Notes under the pieces: generated by a model | What the model saw: only the letters and a program-made list of their open reading frames with translations | Database searches by the model: none | What the model was told of the DNA's origin: nothing | Translations under genes and position numbers: made by a program | Shown: piece after piece, positions 23,683 through 36,200 of the stretch | How positions within the stretch are numbered: position 1 is the stretch's first letter | How the letters are laid out: each line of letters opens with the position of its first letter | Source of the DNA: Sipunculus nudus | Lineage: Eukaryota; Annelida; Sipuncula; Golfingiida; Sipunculidae | Direction: 5' to 3' | DNA length: 64,000 nucleotides | Assembly (NCBI GenBank): GCA_026874595.1 | Contig: CM049318.1 | Span: 3,719,741 to 3,783,740 of the forward strand

Positions 23683-26600
23683 ATTAATTAAATATTAATT
23701 TCTCAAAAAAATCTGCGTTACACATAAAAATAATAAAAAAATAAATACAGAACCTGGTACACTCGGCATGCAGCAGTTATACACAGCAGTCGTTCCTCAT
23801 CTCCTTTGTTTTAACCACCCAAACCTCGGTTCTGGCACAGGGCCAAGAATCTGACCAATGTGGTGTCCCTGCTTTATACTTGGAGCTGGATGCACAACAC
23901 AATACCCAATTCTCACTGGTCTGATTAAAATGCTTTGCCCTGTGCCATCCCCGGTGGTGATACCAGGAGAATATTGTTTATTAAGCAGCAGTTCGAACGA
24001 AGGAGATTTAGAATTACTGCAGTGAGGAGTGTAAGAACCTGGTGATGTATTGCCTTGGGCCATCTTAATATAAACTACACCCTGCATTAAACAAATGAAA
24101 CTGTACCTTTACACAATCTGTACAAGTCATCACAAATCTTCCTTACTAGACATTAACTTATTTAAAACTTAAAAATATTTAACATCTATGAACCGAGCAA
24201 CACATATTTCATATGTTGTACATTCATATATATACAAGACATCACATTATGAACATTCCTGTACAAATAGCTGCGCTATTAAATCACATTCACTTACACT
24301 GCACAACCAGCTGTTCTCCCTGGTTGCTACCGCCCTCTTCTGGGCAAGAAATTCACTACATTACACATGACTACATGCCACAAGTGGTTAGGCCAAAAAA
24401 ATTAAAAGGTATGGTTCTCAGGCACCGCGCACGTCAATTTTAACCCCAGCATCAAATATTTTTAGGATTTTTCAATAGATACTTACCAATTTGAGTTTAA
24501 GCCAGTCAGACATTTCTTTCAAGAAGATAAAAATAATACAATTTTGATAAAACATCCTTTGTTATGTAGTGCTTTTACCTGTTATGCAAAAACATTGCTA
24601 TTATAATGCTTTTCCCTGATCATAAGACATTTTTACCAAAACATACCAAATAAATGTAAAACAAAATCACCCTTGCACACTGATTTCTGAACAAAAGTGC
24701 CTGAGAACCCAACCTTTTTTTTTTGCCAAATATAGCCACTTTTTTTAAATTATAACTCATTTCCTAACAAAGGTTACCATGATCCAATCATGATGCATGT
24801 ACCTTATGTTATGATTTCATGGCAGTATCTACAATACATACAATAGTACTATGCAAAACATAATCAAATATACCATCTTGACACTTTCAAACTCATTCCT
24901 TGCATATTTATTATAAAGTGCTTTTAGGCCAAATTAAACCTCCTTTAACCTCAAATGAAATCAAAAAGTGTCAATTTGAAACATTTTTCCCACAATAAGA
25001 AGGGTTTCAATTAAACAAGCCATTTGATATTTTTTGGGAGGAGGAAATCAAAGCTGAAAACTGATAAGTGATCTGATTAAGTCTTTGACTGGTATCTGCA
25101 AAATTATCAGCATCCGCATCATAAGACACCATAGTCAGGGTAATGATGAACACTTCAAATGCCACTAACAAAATGGCTAGTACTCCCATTCTACTTGTTT
25201 CTAGAACCAACAAGGCTTAATACCAATCCTGCAATAACTGTTAAGATTAAAATGTTATATTTTTGTATATGTGTGTTTGTGCATGAAAAGTTGATTCTAA
25301 ACCACTGTGTGCTGACGTGTGATCTGGGAGGTCTGCATGTGATCTTGAAGAACCTCTCCCAATTAGATGAAGAAATGATGTCATCTTGCCTGGAATCCTT
25401 ACATTTAATTCCCCCCCCCCCCCCCCAAGCCCAAATGCTGCAATTTGCAATAATATGGACATAGAGATTTAACATCAATTGTTACAACCTCATATGAGCC
25501 CCTTCTTATGCATATACACAAAACTTGGTTAATTAAAACAAAAAAAATAGTCACTTCCATTCTGAGATTACCCATCATTCACTAACACGACATGCAGCTA
25601 TCTGATGTGCTTCTATAAACTACAGTGAAACCTGCATTATGAGACCTCCTGTGGGACTGGCCAAAAGTGGTTGTATTTCACAGTTTGCCTTATTAGACAA
25701 GCCATTTATAATCAATGTTGGTTCACTCAAGGGTGGTTTTATTAGATTAGATGGCTTTGTTAGACAGGTGGTCTTTCAAACAGGTTCCACTGTACTGACT
25801 TGGCACACATGTAGGGTTTGCTTCAGCGTTTGTATTTATATACAGTAGGAGTGTATATCTGAGTTTGTGAATTAGTGTTTGTTATTGTATTTAATTCTCT
25901 ATGTGGTGTATGTGGTCATATATTGGTCAAATACAATATGAGTAAATGGGGTGAACTTATGTGTCACAAGGTACAGACTGGTCAGTTAAAAAGTAAATGG
26001 AAAGTTCAATCCATTTGCCTCACTGGTCATATTAGTTGTACCTATTCTAGTTCTACTGATATTGTGGCATGTAAGAATAATGGTGAAAAAACTAAATAGA
26101 AAACAATTTGTTCTCACTTGGTTTTTCTTGGAATAAATAATCTGACATCACTAATCTAAATTTGAACTTGATGTCCTGTACCTGAATTTGTATTTGACCA
26201 TACTATAATTTATGCATTGGTAATTGTGTGTGTGTATGGGGATATTTCACCCAACCCACATTTTAATTTGAAGCAATTTAAACTTTAACAGGCACCAAAT
26301 GTGGCATTACAAGTAACAAAATGTGAACAGCAGAACTGGTATAATGGATCTCGTATACCTGTGATTGCTAAAACCAAGTCATTAGAACAAGTATGGCCTA
26401 AACAGTTACCATTCATTACAGAAAATCTGCTCCATGTTTAGTTGTACTTGACAAGGCCTGCTACATTTGTTTAATGTCACCAAAAAAAAATTAAAGAACA
26501 CTTCTTCCTCAAGGTCTGCGGGTGAATATTTTCTATCAATCCCATTTACATACTTAAGGACTCAGTTATTTCTCAATCAGTACTGACCATATGTACACCA

Positions 26601-27067
26601 CATTCAGCTAGTTTTAACAGAGATTCCACTGTTTAATCATTTCTGCATAATTTTAAATCATTTAAGATATTAAGTTTACAGATATAATCAAGAGTCATGG
26701 TGGCATCCAAGTTTTGTAATTGTTCTTTCAAACAGGAGTCTCTTTGTAATCTGAACAACCAAGCAACAACTGAGTTGTCACCAGCATTTCAATTCTACAT
26801 CATAAAGATGATTATGGTATCAGCTGCTCCACACTTGGGTCATGATTCCGTGAAATTGCAATTCCTTTAACTGGCCATTGTGTAAAGCCGTCCTCAATGA
26901 TTAAGACTTAACTCAATCATTCAGTGAATTCTGCAATTTATGGCATATTTCACAGCAGGAACAGATACCCTCTTGTATCAGCCATTTATCCCGGACCAGC
27001 CCCCGTTTTTCCTAGCACCTTTACTATACCTGGGTAGATTGCATCACAATGTCTGCATCAGTTTGTT
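23683..27067 (-). other. 3' side of MLLT10: probable 3'UTR and downstream sequence
   Basis: AT-rich, no clear protein-coding potential other than the candidate exon at 23797-24078. Contains a poly-C run at 25410-25426 and several possible poly(A) signals. No dispersed element was recognised. How much is transcribed 3'UTR is unknown. Confidence 0.4.
23797..24078 (-). CDS. Candidate terminal exon, possibly an alternative MLLT10 3' end
   Basis: An open stretch follows an acceptor-like TTTGTTTAATGCAG. It reads GVVYIKMAQGNTSPGS onward and ends GPVPEPRFGWLKQRR and TGA (about 93 codons). The internal ATG has a good context (AAGATGG), so a separate 88-aa product is also possible. An AATAAA signal lies about 115 bp after the stop. 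The acceptor phase is 0, matching the phase-0 ends of MLLT10 exons 13 and 15. I recognise no domain or homologue. It could equally be a chance open frame in the MLLT10 3'UTR. Confidence 0.25.
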   Translation of the reverse strand, partial: VVYIKMAQGNTSPGSYTPHCSNSKSPSFELLLNKQYSPGITTGDGTGQSILIRPVRIGYCVVHPAPSIKQGHHIGQILGPVPEPRFGWLKQRR

Positions 27068-27247
27068 TCAGCTGTGGGGCTTTGCACGAGGCTTATCCTG
27101 AGAGCTGCTTGTTAGCCCGGAGTTTTGAGTCAAGAGGCTGGGGGGAGGTGGGAGAAGGTTGCCATTAACGACTGCTGCTGTACCTGGCATTGCCAAGGAG
27201 ACGGTTGGGTAGTGCTGTAACATTTGTAAAGTCAGGTGCTGGTTCTC
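27068..27247 (-). CDS. MLLT10: MLLT10 exon 16: C-terminus and stop
   Basis: Residues 791-849 and TGA at 27068-27070. Begins ENQHLTLQMLQHYPTVS, similar to the LTPE-HQ-LYQLMQ stretch of AF10, and ends SSSQDKPRAKPHS. Acceptor TGCTTTCAG. The 3'UTR lies downstream at lower coordinates. Confidence 0.92.
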   Translation of the reverse strand, partial: ENQHLTLQMLQHYPTVSLAMPGTAAVVNGNLLPPPPSLLTQNSGLTSSSQDKPRAKPHS

Positions 27248-30200
27248 CTGAAAGCACAGAATAAAATACTATTTGTTGAGAATAATATATATTTCTAAAA
27301 CAATGAGAAATACAGAGCACTCAGGAAGACACCTCTGCAAATGCCAGACAATTTTTGTTTTACATTCCATATGTACTGCTCACTTAAAGCAATGTCAAGA
27401 TCCCTTCTTTGAAGATGTTATACACCTTTCAACATAAACCAGTACCAGAGGCTATTTCTCTTAAAGAATTTCCAAAAGCACTTGCGAGCAATGTGCTTAC
27501 TATTTAACATTTTGATTATCTGAAAGTGAAAAGGGACTATATATGACTCCATTTAAAACACAGAGTGGGTTTGTTTGCGTGCACACAAGACATGGTAAAA
27601 TATTCTCTGCGGAATGCATAAAATGACTTTCAAACACTACGAAAACTCAGCCAAAATAAAGTCCAGGGATCCACACAAATTAAGTACCTGACTTACTGGA
27701 GGCATGGGCTGGCCAAACATTAGTTGCTGCTGCATCAGCAGGGACCTCTGCTGCTCGTGCAGCGCCTGGGAAAGACTGGACGTCCCGACTGGACTGCTGG
27801 AGGGGAATAGGGGTGTCGTGGACGACGTGCTTGACCGCCCCTCAGGGGTGCGACTCGTACCCCTTGGTGACCTACTTCCTGAGAGCGGGGACGTGATTGC
27901 TGCTGACAGTGGTGGGCCTGTAATATGACAGATGTAAATATCTAAGTATATTTCAGTTGTTTCAGAGCTCAAACTACCAATGTATAGTCAATTTAAGATT
28001 TGTTTACCTGATCTGCAAAGAAACATTTTGCTCACTTTATTTTAGTTTCAGTAACTATCTAATCACTTTTTAATGATTTACACCTTTTCTCAGACTTGAT
28101 TAGATTTCTTAATTTGATAGATGTGCTGTATTCTCATTTTTTAACATTACTTTTTATGAAAGATGAAAAAGAATGCCCTAACCAACAGAAGTGGTTACCA
28201 AACTCTGTAAATTTACTTTGTACAGCATAGTGGGGGTAAATTTGACCACAAAACATGCTCCCCTGGTAGACTCCATTTATTTTCTAACATTAGTGAGGGG
28301 TTTTGGTAAGATTTGAACCTAAATCCCTGAGTGTATAAGCAAAGCAATCACTGTCTCGAAGAGACTGGTGACATGATATTTTAGTTGACGTCTTGGTTAC
28401 TCACTTGGTCCTGAGAGCTGTCGTGGGCTGGGCCCTGTTGACCCTGACAATGACCTTGGTGATATATGACTAACTGGGCTCTTTTTTGTGACCGGGCTTT
28501 TATTCTGCATAGCTTGACTAGTCACTCCAGTCTTGACCAAGTCCTAGAATAGAAAATTTAAATGAAAGGGCACTGAAAGATTTACCAATAACCAATCAGA
28601 GGATGTTAGTCATTAAGGTCAACATTACAAAATTATTATTGTTGTACATGGGAAAATTTCTTACAATGTTATACCTACATAACTGCTGTGTAAACATCAA
28701 CAAAAAAACTGAATCTTGTGAAGTATACGTATGACTGACTCAAATTAAACATGAAAATACTAAAATTTCACTAAAATTGAGTCTAAATATTACGTCATGC
28801 TATTACCTGATTAAATCAGACATTCTAGGTATAGTTTTCACCAATATATTTTTATATTAAACAGTGTAAATCTATATAAAAATATTTTTAATATATGGAA
28901 TCTAACTCCCCTCTCCATTTTTGTCATTGGTGACAGGGTTTGTCCCGGTCCTTTTACGGCTATACGTGATCGGCTCGAGCCCTGATTACACCTTATTGCT
29001 GCTGCTGCATCTATAGTACCGCTAAATTCTAGTCATGATGAGTTTGGATAATTAGCAGCTGGTATTCACACATTTAGCTTAAAATAGTAGGTTGTACTGA
29101 CCAGAGATCTCATCCACACCTGACATCTAAGTAATTTACAAGTTTCTAACCCTGGCATTTATAATGTACATCCTGCTAACATCTCAAAATTTTTTTTTTT
29201 TTTAAATACTTTTTTTTGTAAACAGCAAGAATTTTGTTACCTGTGGGCTGGGGTGAGTCTTGCTGGGAGAGGGTCCTGGGGGTACCACCACTCGAGGGCT
29301 TTTACTGCGAACTGTTGGCAAGTTGCTGGGAGCTGGGGCAAGTCCACTGGCTGTGGGCGGTGCATTGGTGTTGTTCAGCGGTGGGATGGGCAGTGATAGG
29401 CGGGCGTTGACTGCCAGTAGCTGGTCCCGTCTGACAGTAAGCTGGTTAATATGCTGCTCAAGTTTGAGGTTTTCTTGTCGTAAATGGTGAAGACAATTCA
29501 GGAGTGAGGAAACTGAGGAGAAAGATAAAAGGTATATACATGAAAGAAATATACATTAGGAGGTAAACATTCTATACAATCAGCATGAATATGTGACAGT
29601 ACTTGTCTAATAACACCCAGCTTTTACTTAGTGGCTTGCCCTACCTGAATATTTAATTACCCAAAAAATAGGTGATCACAGCCACAAACACAATGAGTGT
29701 TCCACATGACTGTCTTGCAAGTTATATTGCATGTTAGAACATAAACATGTTCAAATAAATGTTAATTACATTCCTCTTAGTAAGTCGTACAGTTTACAAT
29801 TCAACCTAATGATAATTTAGGATAAAGTGGTATTAATATTATTATTTCTTTTCTCCAGTTGAGAAAATGGCTAAGTGGAGCTTAGTTAAGATTTAAAGCC
29901 TTTGGTTGAAGGTGTTTGTTAGACACACTAGCCAATTTTTGGTTGCCCTACCAACACTTACTGGAGCATTCACTTGCAACAAGCAGATCGTTAACTATTT
30001 ATCAAAAGCCCTGTCATGGGCATACAGAAACATTTTACAGATTAACTGGTAACTTTCTTGAGAGTAGGTCAATTGATATAATAAAGAACAAAAACTAGAT
30101 GTGTCGGTACGACACAAATGCCCCCGCCTGGGGCAAATAAATAAACATTTGTAAAATTTTGAAAATTTTTTTCAAGTTCAGGAGGTGTTGTATGGTCAAA

Positions 30201-33200
30201 AGTAGGTCAACAAGGGCAAAATGCAAACTCGATCTACGGGGCATTATCAAGCAACACACCAAAAATCTTGCCAGTATATGCAGGCATTGTGAAAAAAAGT
30301 CCATGTGCATTTTCCATAAAAATTTCTGTCTTTCATGAAATTTTCTATGTTTAGGAGCCGTAAAACAATCAAAAGTAGGTCAACCTGGACGAAACACGAA
30401 CTCGATCTGTAACTGTCATTATCTGCCAACACATTAAAAAAATTAGGGTGGTATCTGCAGGCATTGAGGGAAAAAAGTCAGTACATATGCATTTGTTATG
30501 AAAATTTCCATTTTTATGAAACTTTCTATGTTCAGGAGCAGTCAAATGGTCAAAAGTAGGTCAACTGGGACAAAACAAGAACTCGATCTGTAACTGGTCA
30601 TTATCTGCCTACACACCAAAAATCAGGCCTGTATCTGCAGGCACTGCGAAAAAAAGTCCATACATGTGCACTTTTTATGAAATTTTCTATGTTCAGGAGC
30701 CGTAAAACGGTCAAAAGTAGGTCAACCGGGACGAAACGCGAACTCAATCTGTAACTGGTCATTATCTGCCTACACACCAAAAATCAGGCCAATATCTGCA
30801 GGCATTGCGAAAAAAAGTCCGTACATGTCTATTTGTCATGAAAATTTCTATTTTTCATGAAATTTTCTAAGTTTAGGAGCCGTAAAACAGTCAAAAGTAG
30901 GTCAACTGGGACAAAACGCAAACTCGTTCTGTAACTGGTCATTTTCTGCCCACACACCAAAAATCAGGCTAATATCTGCAGGCATTGCGAAAAAAGTCCG
31001 TACATGTGTATTTGTCATATAAATTTCTATTTTTCATGAAATTTTCTAAGTTTAGGAGCCGTAAAACAGTCAAAAGTAGGTCAACTGGGAAAAAACGCGA
31101 ACTCGATCTGTAACTGGTCATTATCTGCCTACACACCAAAAATCAGGCCAATATCTGCAGGCATTGCGAAGTCCGTACATGTGTATTTGTCATATAAATT
31201 TCTATTTTTCATGAAATTTTCTAAGTTTAGGAGCCGTAAAACAGTCAAAAGTAGGTCAACTGGGACAAAACGCGAACTCGATCTGTAACTGGTCATTATC
31301 TGCCTACACACCAAAAATCAGGCCAATATCTGCAGGCATTGCGAAGTCCGTACATGTGTATTTGTCATGAAAATTTCTATTTTTCATGAAATTTTCCAAG
31401 TTTAGGAGCCGTAAAACATTCAAAAGTAGGTCAACTGGGACAAAACGCAAACTCGTTCTGTAACTGGTCATTATCTGCCTACACCCCAAAAACCAGGCCA
31501 ATATCTGCAGGCACTGCGAAAAAAAGTCCGTACATGTGTATTTTTCATGAAAATTTCTATTTTTCATGAAATTTTCTTAGTTTAGGAGCCGTAAAACGGT
31601 CAAAAGTAGGTCAACTGGGACAAAATGCGAACTCGATCTGTAACTGGTCTATATCTGCCCACACACCAAAAATCAGGCCAAAATCTGCAGGCATTGTGAA
31701 AAAAAGTCCGTACAACTGTTTGATTTCAGAATGACGGAAGGACGGACATGGGTAAAACTATATGCCCCGGCCACTTTGTGGCGGGGGCATAAAAATTACA
31801 AAGGAAGTAATTTTTGCCAAGTAATGTCCAATAAGTTTTTGTGAATCAAGAGAATGAAACCATACCTAATTTCAGGGTTCTCACATTTTTGCCAAACCCA
31901 TTTCCTGGCAGTTTTCAAGGATCTTCCAAGAAAAAACCTCATTTTTCCAAGGGAGCACAATTTAGTTTTCTATTCAAACATCACTTACATTACAGGACTG
32001 ACTTTAAGCCTGGCTGCATATGGCACAGACATTGCAAATTTAAATTAATAACACTTACAATTAAGTGCATCTAAATTACTTAAAATTTAGCGCATCTAAA
32101 TTCCAATAAGTCTCAAAGAAAAACTACAGGAACTGAATTTCATGTGTTTGAACCCCTGTCAGCTATGTAATGCACAGATTCAGTGCTAAGACAATGCAAG
32201 TTAAAGGCTGATTTAGGAGATTCCAGAAAGATTTTGCAGGATATACCAATATATTAAAAGAAGGAATCAAAATCCTAAGAGTTTCCAGGAATTCCACAAG
32301 GTGTGAGAACACAGACCTTTATACTGAAGGATATTTTCGTCACTTTTTTTTTTAGGTCACTTACTGTCAAAGTGTTGGCCCTGCTCCATAAGGAACTGTG
32401 AACTCTGTTCCCACTGTCTTTCTAAGAGCTGTTCCATGGAGGTTGGGAAATGATTACTGGAACAAGAAACATCACACTCACTGAATATTTGATGGATTCA
32501 CATTACAGTTATGAAACCAACTCTATGGCATTGATTGTCTCAAATATTTTTCAAACATCTGAAAAATTGCAATTTAATATTAAAATACAGATACTTAAAA
32601 AATTTTCCAAAATAATATCAAGCTCTGCTAAAGTGTCGATAAAATGTAAAAATATAATCATAAAAAGCTCCCCTTTGTTCTCCAATGAAAGGTGTCAGAA
32701 GATGGATCTTTCTCAAATTTATGATGATTGAATTGATGGTTCAGATCTTGTGTGTATGTTTGTGTGTACATGTGTGTGGTCTGCTCTTCATCTTACCTGG
32801 TAGGAGCACCTGAGTGTCCCGGTGACAAAGAAGATGATGATGATGATGGTTTAGGAGGACAAATCAGAGGACCGTTTGTTGGAGCATCTCCTTCTCCTGA
32901 GAAACCTGAGATGAAATGTAGTAAAATTTTAATACATGATGAATTCTGACCAGGATATACTGCATATTAATTAACATTCAGTTTCCATAGCTTCAAAATT
33001 AATATCCTGATCAGGTTTGATGTCACAAAAAAAACATAAAAATTTAAAATCATGACTTCACGAGGAAGGAAAACTTCATTTTGAGGTATGAATATCCTTA
33101 TTCAGTGAAAAACACGGTAGTTTTACCAATCAATGCCCTAGAAAAAATGCCAACATATATTTTCATGTATGACTAAATTATGTTTCCCGGTGTGCAAACA

Positions 33201-36200
33201 GCCACAGATACACAGCTCTATACATAACAGGTGATATAACATTCAACAGTGTGGCTGAGCTGCCAATATGGTTCAGTCCAAGGTCAATATAATAAACTGA
33301 TTCACTTTACAACTACAGGTAAAGGTAAAAGGTTAGGGGGTTTATAGTCTGACATCAGTGACAGTGTCGGTTTCATCCAGCTTAATTTACACTTCAAATG
33401 CATTCCTAGTCTTTCGGGTCTGTTCATTCTTTTAGCTTTTCTCAGCTCCACCGGGAGCATACAACCAAGCATGGCTCTAGAAGGTTATTCGTTCTACAAT
33501 TGCCTGCAGCAATGTTTGACCAGTACCCATTCACTCCTGGGTAATGAGAGCACACCCTTGTGGTAAAGACTTTGTAGAGGTGTCTTAGCAAGCTGTCAGA
33601 TGAGGACGTGAACCCACAACTTTGCGGTCACGAGTCCACCGCACTAACCATTACACCACCATGCCTCACAACTACTTAGTGGTTTACTCTGTTAGAAGAC
33701 AAAACTGATTCACTATATTCTAATATTTATTAAGAACTGAAAACAAGGGACCTATGGGTCACGACGCTCAGCTGTTATATATGATAAAAAAATATTTAGA
33801 AATGAGGCACATGCTGGTTTTGTGTGGTAATAAATATAAGCTGTATTATGAGTTGTTGTTGTTTAGCTTATGTATGATTTTGATAGTACCTTTGGAGACA
33901 GGGAAGAGGATTGATTTCATTTATTTTATTAACAAATGGAGTACTATTATCACACAGATTTTGACTTGGCCAAATAACTTATAAGCAGAACATATAATAT
34001 AAGAGTTTAACTATTTTTTAAAAAAAATTACAAATATTGTCCCAGATATAATTTTTATTAAAAATAATAAGAGAATCATATGATTTTTTAAAATGAAATA
34101 TAACTGATATGATTATTAAAATAATATTAAAGAATACATTCATGAATGCATTCATGAATACATTTTGAAAGTATTTGCACAAGTATTCATATACTTTCAT
34201 TTTTACCTGAATTCCCATTCTTTATGCAAGAAATTTTATAATGGAGTACATAATCATATTCGTATTTAAATACAATTACAAAGTATTCGCACCATGTCTG
34301 GTATTTATTCAGTTTTCACCAAACGATGTTGAGAATCCAGAATAAACAAAATTCACAGATTTAAATAATGATCATAAGTACCTGGTTTTATGGCTTTTAT
34401 TTATATTAAAAAATAACTGTAAAAAATTCATTTTGGACTAATTTCACATCAATGAACACACTAGACACAGTAGGAATCTAGATTAATATTATCAACTGCA
34501 TCTTTGTCTATCATTAATTTCCTTCATATGATCCCTAATGATTAGTAATGAATAATATGATTTACTTCTTTATCATTAAAATTGAACTGAAAAATGCCAT
34601 AGGTGACTGCATGGTGTTATTTGGAATATGTGACATTCTACCCATCGATACAAGATTCTTATATCATCAGTAACTGCAAGTTAAATTCCTGTTATTATAA
34701 ACAAACAAATTCCTTTTCTATTTTTCTTTAATTTGTTATTAAAAACCAATAAAAATTTATTAATTTATTGATTATTGTTATGTTGTTGGTTAAAACTACT
34801 AGATGAGTTGGGTCGGACACCTGGATCAACTGTGGCTGGCCATAAGCTGCCTGGATTCCTGTATGCCTCGCCTCAAGTGTGCATAATTTGATGAAAGGTC
34901 AACAAGGTCAACATACAGGTGACTCAAGAAGGGCTGGAGAGAGCCAAAGTCTGACAGGGTCTCATAAAAAACATTAATAAAAGCTTCAATTTTTGGCCAA
35001 TTTCTTTCAGCTTTCTAAACTAAAAAGCTGAAATCCTTATGTGTCGTGATATGAAAATTATATCAACAGTGCTCATGGGAAACAAACGTGCCATGGTCAC
35101 AGTTGGGCAAAATTTAAGGTACTAATTTTATATTTATACTAATAACTTATAAAATTTGAAAAATTCAGAAATAATTTTGGGTATTCAATTGAATCTTGAT
35201 TAAATTATGTTACATCCCTGACAAAAAAATCTCTAGCTTCAGCAATGCCCTTGTTAAGGGAGTAAATATATTTCTTGATTTTTTACAAAGTGCATTATGT
35301 TTGGGCCCATAACTTAAAACAATTACGCAATACTGACATCATTCTGGCATGTGCATAGAGAATGAAAAATATGTATATTGTTTATGATTAAAGTCAGATC
35401 AGTGGTTTTGATATTAGGCAGTCTTGAAGTGTAACAATGGGTTTTTAATGGAAAAATGAAGTTTTTCATTAATATCTCGAAGGTATTAAGTCCTAGTGAC
35501 CAAATTCTTGGCATGGTAGGGGATTTTGGAGACATCTAACTGTATGCCGAATTTAAGGAACTTAGAGCTGAAGCTGGGGAGCTGAGCTCTTGCAAACTGC
35601 ATAACACTAGCTTGATGTAAACAATATGTTACATGGTGCTTGAAAACTTGATTAAAATCTACAGTTTTTGACCAACTGGTTTCAAATTTTTTGTGTTAAC
35701 AGTTGAAATGCTAACAAAAACATGCTGTGAAAATTAAATCCACAGTACTTACAGGAAAAAAATGTGCCATGGTCAAAGTTGGGCAAAATTTAAGGTACCA
35801 ATTTTTTATTTTTATTAATATTATTAAAAATTTTAAAAGATTTTCATCTACTTTTGGGTATACAATTTAATTTTGATTAATTCAAGTTATATTACTGGAA
35901 AAAAGGTCCATAGCTTTAACATTTTTTGTGTTTAGTGATCAAATATCTTTCCTGATTTTTTACAAAATGCATTATGTTTGGCCCCAGAACTTTTTTTAAA
36001 TTAAATAATACAGACATAATTTCTGGCATGTACATAGGAACTATATAGAGGAATATTTATGGTAAATATGAGGAAAAACAGATGAGTGGTTTTGATATTA
36101 GGCAGTCCTGAAGTGTGAAAATAGGTTTTTAATAAAAAATTGAGGTTTTTCCTTAATTTCTCAAAGGAACAAAGTTGCAAAGACCCAGTTTTCGGCTTGG

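Noticed and set aside
25007-25213. Minus-strand open frame with a hydrophobic start (GVLAILLVAFEVFIITL)
   Set aside because: It looks like a membrane segment, but there is no homologue I recognise, no splice support, and AT-rich sequence often yields hydrophobic runs.
28280-28380. tRNA-like B box (GGTTCAAATC) on the minus strand
   Set aside because: No convincing A box or cloverleaf; chance match or a very old SINE.
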